From NCBI GenBank assembly GCA_043814035.1, contig JBDRKJ010000007.1:1-64000 (forward strand): a stretch of DNA of 64,000 bases, written 5' to 3'. Below are positions 8,040-16,500 of this stretch, in pieces. This stretch comes from Peribacter sp043814035 (GTDB lineage Bacteria; Patescibacteriota; Gracilibacteria; Peribacterales; Peribacteraceae). The position numbers and the translations under genes were made by a program. The notes under the pieces were generated by a model. It saw only the letters and a program-made list of their open reading frames with translations. It ran no database searches and was not told the origin of the DNA. Positions within the stretch are counted from its first letter, which is position 1. Each line of letters begins with the position of its first letter.

Positions 8040-9665
8040 ATGACACACACTGCCACTCATCGTCGGCTGTCCGCGGTTGGAATCTTGCTTCCGCTGGGCC
8101 TGCTTATGGCCCTACTGATTCCACGAAGCTTCGGTGCAGAAGAAGTCGCAGAACCGAATCTCTTTCTGCGTCCGCACTGCGAGGACGATGCGGCGTCGTG
8201 TGCGACGTACACGGTAAAGGATCCTGAAACTCTGCAGACATCCCCACAGAAATTGAATGATCAAATGCACATGGATCTGGTGCTCTCGAATCCTGGAAAG
8301 CGCAAGATTACACGTGTGCGCGCGTGGCTGCAGTACAACTCTGCGGTCATGGAAGGCAAAGGCATCACCGCCGGAGCAACGCTTCCCACTCCCGCACCGG
8401 GAGAACTGGCGTTTTCTTCAGCAGACGGACTGGTGAAGATCGACGTTTCTGCCAAGGCAAATGAGGAGCCGGAAGCTGAAGAGATCGTCGTAGCACGCCT
8501 GCTCCTCATGGTGAAATCCGTGCCACAGACCAAAACAGACGTGCTCAGCTTCTACGACGTGCAGCCGACGGGGCACACCCGCGTGATCGCTCTGAAGACC
8601 GGCACGAGCACCGAGGATATTTTGACCCAAAATCCCGGATCGCTGCTCATCACCTTCGATGGTACTGCAAGTTCTTCGCTGTCCTCGTCTGTGGCCACAG
8701 GATCAGGATCGAGCTCGGTGTCGTATTCCTCCAGTAGCAGATCGAGTACGAGCAGTATCGTTCATGGTGCAGGAAGTGGCAGCTCTGCGATTTCATCCAC
8801 TTCATCTGCAGCCGCTCCGATCTGTGGAAACGGCCTCTTAGAACCCGGCGAACAGTGTGATGACGGCAACTTCATTGCCGGTGATGGATGTTCCATTGCC
8901 TGCTCGACTGAAGTGCAATCGAGTTCGAGCGTGATTTCTGGATCAGGTTCCTCTCGATCCAGTACAAGCAGTACCGGAGCACTCTTACCTGACGGCACGG
9001 TCTGCAGTTCACACGGCGACTGTCGTGGCGGCCTCTGCAGTGGAGGGATCTGTCGCGGAGACATTCTTAAGGTGGAAGACGGCAACGCATGCATGGTCTC
9101 AAGCAATTGTCTGAGTCGCGTGTGCGAGAATAATCGCTGCGCGCCAGAGCAATCGTCCTCTGCTGCATCGTCCACCGGCCCCATCAGTGGAACAGCATTT
9201 GCCCTGTTACAAGTGCGTAATATGCGCATCACCACCGAAGGAACGAGTGCTTACGTCGCCTGGGATCCCCTCTCCTCCTCGCAGCTCAAAGCCTACAACC
9301 TCTACTACGGCACCACCTCGGGTCGCTACATCCAACGAAAGACTATCTCGGCCGATAGCACGAGCATGGCCATTCGCAGCCTGCCCGAGAAGACCACGTA
9401 CTTCGTCGCCATTCGCGCGCTCAGTAAGCAGGATGAGGAATCTGCCTTTAGTCAGGAGGTGGCTGTCGAAGTGGGAAACCCCCAGACATCCACCGCACCG
9501 CTTACCGGTGACCTGCTCTCGACCAGAAAGCTGATCAGCGTACCCGGTGAGACAGGTATGCCATCGGTAATCGCCCTCATTCTGACGATCTCTGCCATCA
9601 CCGGAACAGCGCTTGCCTCTCGCAGGCAGCTCGTCGCCACGATCAACCCCCCGCGCGCCCGATGA
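8040..9665 (+). CDS. cohesin-like/FN3 anchored surface protein
   Basis: The 541-residue product (from ATG 8040; a TTG at 8025 is possible) starts with a signal peptide. A cohesin-like beta-sandwich (about residues 65-210: MHMDLVLSNPGKRKITRVRA ... LLITFDG) follows, then a Ser-rich linker, a Cys-rich module of DUF4215 type (CGNGLLEPGEQCDDGNFIAG), a second Ser-rich linker, a small Cys-rich stretch, a fibronectin type III domain (ITTEGTSAYVAWDPL ... TYFVAIRAL), and one C-terminal membrane segment with a basic tail. This is the build of a cell-surface adhesion or scaffold protein anchored at its C-terminus. It follows the dockerin gene and overlaps the next gene by ATGA, so the three are probably one transcript. 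The cohesin assignment rests on pattern, not on alignment. Confidence 0.7.
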   Translation: MTHTATHRRLSAVGILLPLGLLMALLIPRSFGAEEVAEPNLFLRPHCEDDAASCATYTVKDPETLQTSPQKLNDQMHMDLVLSNPGKRKITRVRAWLQYNSAVMEGKGITAGATLPTPAPGELAFSSADGLVKIDVSAKANEEPEAEEIVVARLLLMVKSVPQTKTDVLSFYDVQPTGHTRVIALKTGTSTEDILTQNPGSLLITFDGTASSSLSSSVATGSGSSSVSYSSSSRSSTSSIVHGAGSGSSAISSTSSAAAPICGNGLLEPGEQCDDGNFIAGDGCSIACSTEVQSSSSVISGSGSSRSSTSSTGALLPDGTVCSSHGDCRGGLCSGGICRGDILKVEDGNACMVSSNCLSRVCENNRCAPEQSSSAASSTGPISGTAFALLQVRNMRITTEGTSAYVAWDPLSSSQLKAYNLYYGTTSGRYIQRKTISADSTSMAIRSLPEKTTYFVAIRALSKQDEESAFSQEVAVEVGNPQTSTAPLTGDLLSTRKLISVPGETGMPSVIALILTISAITGTALASRRQLVATINPPRAR

Positions 9666-10711
9666 CCGATTTGCATCCCAACTGGCAATCTACGGATAAC
9701 ACACCCGAGGAACAGGCTTTGCCCGTGCGCATCGTGGAGAAACCGAAACAGGAGCAGAAGACACCTGCACAGCCTCCTCATCAGCCACGTATGCGACGCC
9801 TTTCGCGTCAACCGGCTGCCATTGCAGGAATGCTGCTCGCCGTGAGCATCGGGCTTTCACTCTTTTTTAGCGCCGACCGCGGAGCGCAGACCACTGTCCG
9901 CATCACGCAAAACGGCTTTGCTCCCAAGGCCATTACGGTAACGCCAGGCAATACGATTCAGTGGATCAACGAAACCGATCACGCACATGTACTGCAATCG
10001 GATGCCATGTGCACCAGTGATCAACGATGTTTCTCAACCGTCACGATCGATCCAGGAGCAACGGCAACTCTGACCATCACCAAAGATTTTATCGCCGGCA
10101 CATACCCGTACTACAGCATCAGTGCAGAGGGTATGGAGGCGAGCATTACTGTGCTCGCAAGCGTTTCTGAATCAACACCCACGGCGGCCAAGCCGTCACT
10201 GGAACAGCATCTCGCCCAGGCCGCGCCTTTCGAAGGAGTGGCGAAAAGTTCACAACCTTCTTCTTCGGGGGCCGCTTCATCGGCATCCTCATCGATGAGG
10301 GCAATGGCATTCGCGCTGCCCTCTGGGAACGATAATGAATTTATCAATATCACCTCCATCCTCACAGGAAACGCCGGTGCCTCGTCTGCCATGTCACCGA
10401 CGGGAGCACGTACGCAGAATCTCGCTGACTACGCCGGTTCCTCATCGGCCAGAAGTACGAGCCCAGGTGGAATGATCTCACAACTTCCCGTGAATCCTTA
10501 CACGGTCAACGGCACCCGTTCACACCCCTTCGATGCAGAAGGAAAGCCCGTCCAGGCAGGTAATGCCTCTTCGACAAATCTGCACAGTGGTGCTCCACGT
10601 CCCATCGCACAGCCGGATACCGGACCCGCTCTCTGGATCACGATCTTCGCAACATTTGCCCTGCTGTTCTTCGCGACACGCAGAGCACTCCAGAAGCCTT
10701 ACATTGAATAA
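9662..10711 (+). CDS. membrane-anchored cupredoxin-fold protein
   Basis: The 349-residue protein has a cytoplasmic proline-rich N-terminus, a membrane segment (about residues 50-70), then a plastocyanin/cupredoxin-like domain (VRITQNGFAPKAITVTPGNTIQWIN ... near residues 78-160). A long Ser/Ala-rich low-complexity region and a second membrane segment near the C-terminus (LWITIFATFALLFFATRRAL) follow. In copper-binding relatives the end of the domain reads like Y-x-C-x-x-H-x-x-M; here it is YYSISAEGM, so the Cys and second His are missing while the first His (TDHAHVL) and Met remain. The copper site is therefore probably lost or altered. Its start overlaps the previous stop (ATGA). Confidence 0.7.
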   Translation: MTDLHPNWQSTDNTPEEQALPVRIVEKPKQEQKTPAQPPHQPRMRRLSRQPAAIAGMLLAVSIGLSLFFSADRGAQTTVRITQNGFAPKAITVTPGNTIQWINETDHAHVLQSDAMCTSDQRCFSTVTIDPGATATLTITKDFIAGTYPYYSISAEGMEASITVLASVSESTPTAAKPSLEQHLAQAAPFEGVAKSSQPSSSGAASSASSSMRAMAFALPSGNDNEFINITSILTGNAGASSAMSPTGARTQNLADYAGSSSARSTSPGGMISQLPVNPYTVNGTRSHPFDAEGKPVQAGNASSTNLHSGAPRPIAQPDTGPALWITIFATFALLFFATRRALQKPYIE

Positions 10712-10760
10712 ATAATTTGTTCAATTAAAACTGCACCTATCACCCTGCGTGCTGTGCATT

Positions 10761-10766
10761 TAGAGT
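10761..10766 (+). promoter_or_regulatory. leaderless promoter of TMTC-like gene
   Basis: TAGAGT ends 6 bases before the GTG start at 10773. Confidence 0.5.
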
Positions 10767-10772
10767 AGGACG

Positions 10773-12695
10773 GTGACACCTTCCAGTGCATCCTCTCCCA
10801 CCCTGCCACCACGAACGATCTGTTGGTGGGTCATCGGCGCTTTCTTCTTTATAGGCTTTCTCGTCTACGGTAGCTCGCTTAAGAATAACTTCGTGCGGTG
10901 GGATGACGGTCTGCTCATCTACGAAAATCCCGCCATCCGCGCCATCACACCTACGACACTCAAGACCATTTTTACGACGTACGATCCAGAGCTCTACATT
11001 CCACTGACCTTCTTCAGCTACCAGATCGATTACCTGCTGGCAGGAACGAATGCCACGATCTATCACGTGCAGAACCTGCTCTGGCACACGCTCAATGCCC
11101 TGTTCGTCGCGTGGCTCCTGCTCCTGCTCACACGACGACGCTGGGCCGCTCTCTTTGTCGGGCTCCTCTTTATCCTCCATCCGCTGCACACCGAAGCTGT
11201 GGCGTGGGCGAGCGCACGCAAGGATGTGCTCTCGACGTTCTTCTTTCTCGCAAGCCTCATCGCCTACCTCTCGTACCGTGCAGATCATCGACGAAGAACC
11301 TACATCCTCAGTCTTGTGGCGTTCGTTCTCGGTCTGTTCGCCAAGGTCACCGTGGTGACTCTTCCCGTCATCCTGCTCCTCCTCGACTGGCGAGAGAAAC
11401 GTGCGTGGAACCGCACCATGTTCATCGAAAAGCTCCCCTTCTTCGCGCTCTCGATCCTCTTCGGCGTTATTGCCTGGTTCGGCAAGACCGGCGTCCTCGA
11501 CTCATCCAGTCTGAGTGAAAAGATACTCATGGCCCCAAAGAGCGCCATCTTTTACTTAGAAAAAATCTTCGCGCCCGTCGGCCTCTCGGTGCTCTATCCA
11601 TTTGTCGGTGATGTCACGCTCAAGCGCCCAGATATCCTCATTCCACTCCTGTTCTTTCTCGCACTCCTCGTAACCGCTTTTGTTTCGCTCAAGTGGAGCA
11701 GGAATGTTTTTTTCGGTATCGCTTTTTTCCTCATCACGGTCTCGCCCACTCTCTTCAATTTTGCCAAGGGGGATTTCTTCTACTTCGCCTCAGACCGTTA
11801 CACCTACATTCCGAGTATCGGCATCTTCTTTCTCGTCACACTCGCACTCACGAAGCTCTGCAGCCCACGATGGAAATCTGTGTGTGTGATAGGTGCGACA
11901 GTGATACTCGTTGTTTTAGGCGCCCTCGCGGCACTCCAGGCTCGAACGTGGAGGAACAGTGAGGCGCTCTTCACCCAAGCTCTGAAGATCTCGCAGGATG
12001 CGTACGTCGCACACGTGAATCTGGGAAATGTGCAGCGCTATCGTGGAGAGGAAGATCAAGCCATCGCCTCCTATCGCACCTCTCTGACCATTCTGCGCAA
12101 ACACGGACGTGCAGGACCGGGCCTCACGCGTTCTCAGTCGAAGATATGGAGCAACCTCGCATCGGCCGAGCGGGAACAGGGTGATCTGGCCACTGCTCGA
12201 TCCTCGTACGAAGAAGCACTGCGCTTCCATCCAAAAAACGTGTACGCCCTCTTAGGGCTCGGTACAGTCGCCGGTCAGCAGGGATCTGCGAGTGAAGCCG
12301 AACGTTGGTATCGCGAAGCCATCGAAGTCGATTCTGCATTCGCACCGGCACATCTGAATCTGGGAGCTCTGCTCGTGAATACGGGAAAACTGGAACAGGG
12401 CATCGTCGAGTATCGCACAGCACTGGATTTCAATCCCTTCTTTCCGCAGGCCCATTACAACCTCGGTGTGGTACTGGCAAAACTGGGCCGCAATGACGAA
12501 GCCATCGACGCCTACCGCGAAGCCGTCCGCCTGCAGCCGCGGTTCACGGCCGCACGCCTCAACCTCGGCATTCTGCTCTTCAACCACGCGCACGACACCG
12601 AAGCAGCTGCGCAGCAATTCGAAGAAATTCTGCAGCTCGATCCGACGAACGCGCAGGCGAGAGCGGCTCTGCAACAGATTCGCGGGCAACGATAA
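10773..12695 (+). CDS. TMTC-like multi-spanning protein with TPRs
   Basis: The 640-residue protein has about ten membrane segments in residues 20-400 and a C-terminal set of tetratricopeptide repeats (about 410-640, e.g. AYVAHVNLGNVQRYRGEEDQ, AHYNLGVVLAKLGRNDEAID). The membrane half resembles GT-C glycosyltransferases of the TMTC/PMT type: an acidic first loop (NNFVRWDDGLLIYENP) and the ILHPLHTEAVAWASARKDVL motif typical of the TMTC family. TMTC enzymes transfer mannose from a lipid carrier to proteins; a role in glycosylating the neighbouring Ser/Thr-rich surface proteins is plausible but inferred. Translation starts at GTG 10773, 6 bases after a -10 box. Confidence 0.75.
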   Translation: MTPSSASSPTLPPRTICWWVIGAFFFIGFLVYGSSLKNNFVRWDDGLLIYENPAIRAITPTTLKTIFTTYDPELYIPLTFFSYQIDYLLAGTNATIYHVQNLLWHTLNALFVAWLLLLLTRRRWAALFVGLLFILHPLHTEAVAWASARKDVLSTFFFLASLIAYLSYRADHRRRTYILSLVAFVLGLFAKVTVVTLPVILLLLDWREKRAWNRTMFIEKLPFFALSILFGVIAWFGKTGVLDSSSLSEKILMAPKSAIFYLEKIFAPVGLSVLYPFVGDVTLKRPDILIPLLFFLALLVTAFVSLKWSRNVFFGIAFFLITVSPTLFNFAKGDFFYFASDRYTYIPSIGIFFLVTLALTKLCSPRWKSVCVIGATVILVVLGALAALQARTWRNSEALFTQALKISQDAYVAHVNLGNVQRYRGEEDQAIASYRTSLTILRKHGRAGPGLTRSQSKIWSNLASAEREQGDLATARSSYEEALRFHPKNVYALLGLGTVAGQQGSASEAERWYREAIEVDSAFAPAHLNLGALLVNTGKLEQGIVEYRTALDFNPFFPQAHYNLGVVLAKLGRNDEAIDAYREAVRLQPRFTAARLNLGILLFNHAHDTEAAAQQFEEILQLDPTNAQARAALQQIRGQR

Positions 12696-12701
12696 AGAAA
12701 G

Positions 12702-12729
12702 TGTCCCGAAGCGCGAAGGCCTCGGGACA
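12702..12729 (-). terminator. terminator of the 12758-13231 gene
   Basis: TGTCCCGA (12702-12709) pairs with TCGGGACA (12722-12729), loop 12 bases. On the minus strand it is followed by CTTTCTTT, and it lies 28 bases after that gene's stop. Confidence 0.6.
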
Positions 12730-12757
12730 GCAGTGGCAAGTACGGCTTGCGGATGGA

Positions 12758-13231
12758 TCAACGGATGAGGATCGTGGCGGCGATAGACGCGGCATGTCCG
12801 TTGTCGTCGGACTGATGCTCATACCAGAGAAGACACGGGGGCTCTACAACGAGGAGGGCACCCTTCTCTTCTTCGAGCTCTCCCTCTTCGGGAACGATGA
12901 CGAATTTGTCGTGCGCCACGAGTGGAATGGTAACCCCCCCACATTCATGGTGATGCGTTTTCCATTCGGCATCGATCAGGCGCTCAATCAATTTAAGCGC
13001 CATATCATGCGTGGAAAGATCTTCACTCAAACATGTCGCAAAGAGACGTTCGTGGCCCGGTTCGTTCCAGGCCATGATGACTGGTGACTCCCAGTGGTCA
13101 GGAATGTGGAAGACCGACCAGTCCCGTTCACGTGCTATGCGCACCTGATGACCTTCAGCGATTCCCACGAGATGAAAGTACAAGGGAGCCTCAACTCCCT
13201 TATAAAGACGCACACTCGTTCGTTTCTTCAT
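12758..13231 (-). CDS. unknown protein with SD and structured leader
   Basis: The 157-residue product (MKKRTSVRLYKGVEAPLYFH ...) has no signal peptide or membrane segment and belongs to no family I recognise. Visible features are a His-rich stretch (EWKTHHHECGG), an acidic patch (VPEEGELEEEKG) and a Trp-containing segment DWSVFHIPDHWESPVIMAWN. Unlike most genes here it has a clear SD (GGAG, 5 bases before ATG 13231). It also has a near-consensus promoter far upstream, a leader of about 175 bases with three hairpins, and its own terminator. It is therefore an independent single-gene unit. Its regulation may act in the leader; no function can be assigned. Confidence 0.7.
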   Translation of the reverse strand: MKKRTSVRLYKGVEAPLYFHLVGIAEGHQVRIARERDWSVFHIPDHWESPVIMAWNEPGHERLFATCLSEDLSTHDMALKLIERLIDAEWKTHHHECGGVTIPLVAHDKFVIVPEEGELEEEKGALLVVEPPCLLWYEHQSDDNGHAASIAATILIR

Positions 13232-13406
13232 GGTTACTCCATTCAGGAATGTGTTTCGCCTGCATCACGAACCATTCGTGATCTATCCTCTTTAAAGACG
13301 AGAACGGCTCTCAATACCTTTAAGAAAGACACTGAGAGCCGCCCTCACTTCAAAAATTCTGCCGTGCCTGCCAAAGATCAGTGCCCAGAAAGCATGCTTT
13401 CTAAGC
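13232..13406 (-). ncRNA. structured 5' leader, candidate cis-regulatory RNA
   Basis: Between the promoter and ATG 13231 the minus strand can form three hairpins in order. The first is a 16-base perfect palindrome AGAAAGCATGCTTTCT (13387-13402) at the predicted 5' end. The second is a long-stem hairpin GGCTCTCA...TGAGAGCC (about 13304-13339). The third is ATCACGAA/TTCGTGAT with a 3-base loop (13264-13282). The SD follows. No known riboswitch was recognised. Confidence 0.5.
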
Positions 13407-13412
13407 CGATCT

Positions 13413-13440
13413 ATTCTACCCATATAACGCAATTTGTCAA
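13413..13440 (-). promoter_or_regulatory. promoter of the 12758-13231 gene
   Basis: On the minus strand TTGACA (13435-13440), 16-base spacer, TAGAAT (13413-13418), giving a start near 13406 and a long leader. Confidence 0.65.
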
Positions 13441-13468
13441 TTAGTCAACGTGAGACGTGTCTATGGAA

Positions 13469-13498
13469 TTGAGTGAACTTCGCGCAAGCCGGTAGCAT
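13469..13498 (+). promoter_or_regulatory. macroglobulin gene promoter
   Basis: TTGAGT (13469-13474), 18-base spacer, TAGCAT (13493-13498). The leader to ATG 13531 is about 26 bases, C/T-rich and without SD. Confidence 0.45.
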
Positions 13499-13530
13499 AG
13501 ATTCCCTACTCCTCATTCACTCACCTCACC

Positions 13531-16500
13531 ATGTCTGCCTCTGAACGCCTCTCGTATGTCGCCGCCACCATCAGCCGACGGCCGATTGCATTAGCGACCA
13601 TGCTCGTCGTTACGATCACGCTCATTGCCCTCTTCATGACGGGCACCGTGCGTATTCCCAGTCGGCAGACCACCATGGATTTCGCCCTACGACAGAGAGT
13701 GTCTGCAGCGTCCACGCTGCAATTCAGTTTCCCTGCACTCATGGATCATCAAAGCGCAGAGGAGCACATGGTTGTACCAGACAGCATGACCGGTGCATGG
13801 GTGTGGCAGAATGAGACACTCGTTTTTCAGCCTGCCTCTGCGTTGCCTGCCGGCAAGACCATCGTCTTTCACCTCGGCCGACAAGCCCAGAAATCCGACG
13901 GCACGCCCCTCGGCAAAGATCTGGATTTCACCTTCATCGTGGCTGGTCCTCCACAAGTTGCCGCGCGCATTCCCGACGTAGGTGCGCAGGATGTCGCCGC
14001 TTCTTCCAAGATTACCATCATCTTCGATCGCCCCATGATTCCGCTCACGCAGGTGCAGGGCGAAGCTGCACAGGCCCGCCTCGCACACTGGCCCGTGACG
14101 ATCTCGCCCGATACGTCCGGCAAGTGGCGGTGGCTCTCGACAGTCGCCGTGGAATTCATTCCCGAAAAGAGTCTCACCCCAAGCACACGCTACACCGTCA
14201 GTATTCCCGAAGGCATCGAAACCGTTTCGGGCGACAGCACCGAAGAGGATTTCTCGTGGACATTTGAAACAGCAAGACCGCAAGTCATGTCGAGCGATCC
14301 TGAGGAGGGCTTTGCGCTTGCCGGACCCACGAGTGTGCTCTCGCTCACCTTCAATCAAGAGATGGATGCCAACAGTGCCAAGGAATTCCTCTCGCTCGCA
14401 CGCACGCCAGAAGATTCTACCACCGAAGAAATCGGCATCCGCACCGTGTCGTACGGCACGATCGAAGTGGAAAAGCGCACTGTTACCGACAGAAAAACAC
14501 TCGTGATCACCCCTGCCAAGCCTTTCACATTCTCCTCTGCCTATGCACTTACCGTCGCACCGGGACTCAAGGGTAAAGAGGGAACACTGGGCAATGGCAC
14601 GGGCTTCACGCTGCACTTTTCAACAGTGGGGCCGCTGAAGGTTAAGAAATCTCTGTTCGAGTACGGCCGTGTCACATTCGGGTTGAGTAATCCCCTCTCA
14701 GAAGAATCGCTGAAAAACCAGATTTCGATCACGCCTGCCGTCGAGAAGTGGAATGAAGCATCATGGCGCCTCGCCTCATGGACAGATGATCGCGAGCTTA
14801 GTGCGTACCTCCCTCTCGCGCCTTCGACGCGGTACACGATCACGCTGGGCACGGGTATCACCGATACCTTTGATCAGCCACTCGCAGAACCTGCGAGTTT
14901 CAGCTTCACCACCGATGCACTCCGCCCAGAGCTGCAGCTGGAATCAAAAGGCGAATTCGGCATCTTCGAGCGCGAGAAGCCCCCTATCTACTACCTGAAA
15001 TCTGTGAATATCACGCGGGTGGAGGTGGAGCTCTCGGAGGTGAGTCTCGAAGATTTCCTCACATTCCGCGGCTCACAGCAGACATGGAACGCACTCCCGG
15101 CCAACGTTACCCCTCTGCAGTCATGGTCGTATGTTCCACAAGTGAAGAAGAATGTGTGGGATACACACCCCTTCGATTTGAACAAAGAGACGAAGAAAGC
15201 GCTTCCATCAGGGCTCTACGCATTACGCGTGCGCGCACCGAACGAGAAGGGATACGACGAGAAAGAGCTGCAGCACACGCAGATCTTCGCTCTCACCAAC
15301 ACGACACTCACGCTCAAGTACTCGGGTAATCGTGCCCTCGTGTGGGCGGTAGATTTGCGTACGGGCGATCCCGTCGCCGGCGCACGCATCGGTTTCCATT
15401 CTCTTAATGGTGACACGGTCATCACAGGCAAAACCGATGCACAGGGATTCTTCGAAACCGAAATCGACCTCAAGCGCTTCGCCACCAATAGGAACGAATG
15501 GGAACCGGAATTCTGGGTCACGGCAGAAACGAAGGATGATTTCGCCTTCGTGGGCAGCCGCTGGCACGATGGTATTCGCCCCGACATGTTCGGTACCTAC
15601 ACGGATTTCTGGAACCCTTCAGATCGTCCCGAGCGGATTCATGCCATTCTCTACACCGAGCGACCTGTTTATCGCACAGGAGATACAGTGCACTTCAAAG
15701 GAATCCTGCGCACACGCAATCGCGATGGCGTACTCTCCGTTCCTGCAAAAAGCCGGAAGGCTACCGTGACAATCGCTGATGCCAAGGGCAACCAAGTATT
15801 CAGTTCAACCCTGCCGCTCACAGATTTCGGCAGCTTCACCGATGTCTTCCCCATCGATGCCAAAGCACCACTCGGCACCTACCATATCACCGCATCACTC
15901 CAAGACAGCCCCTACGGCGATGCTTTTGGCTCGTTCGAAGTACTTGCCTACCGCAAGCCGGAGTATCGCGTCGATCTCACTACGCAGCAGGAGGATTACT
16001 TTCAGGACGATACAGTGCAGGCAGCCATCGAGGGTGCCTACTACTTCGGCGCGCCCATGGATGGTGCAACGGTGAAGTGGCGCGCACAGACCACCGACTA
16101 TTTCTTCAACAAGGTACGTGACGAGTGGCCTGCCGGCCGTAGCCTTGGCGAAGGCTGGTACTCCTTTGGGCTCGAAGAATCCTGGTGTTGGCGTAATTGT
16201 GAGCGTGAGACCAAACTCCTCGCGGAGGGTGAAGGTCGCCTTGATGCCGCAGGTCAACTCAGTATTCGCGTACCAGCGCAGATCGACGATAAGCCCGTAA
16301 GCCAGATCCTCACCATTGAAGCCGACATCACCGATGCGAATAATCAGGTGGTTGCGAATCGCGTCTCGGTTCCTGTGCACAAAGCCGATGCCTACGTAGG
16401 GGTGCGCATGGAGGATTACGTGGTCACACCCGGAACCGATGCAAGTGTCGCCGTCATCACGGTTAAGCCGGATGGCACTCCCCTGCCGAATACGAAGGTC

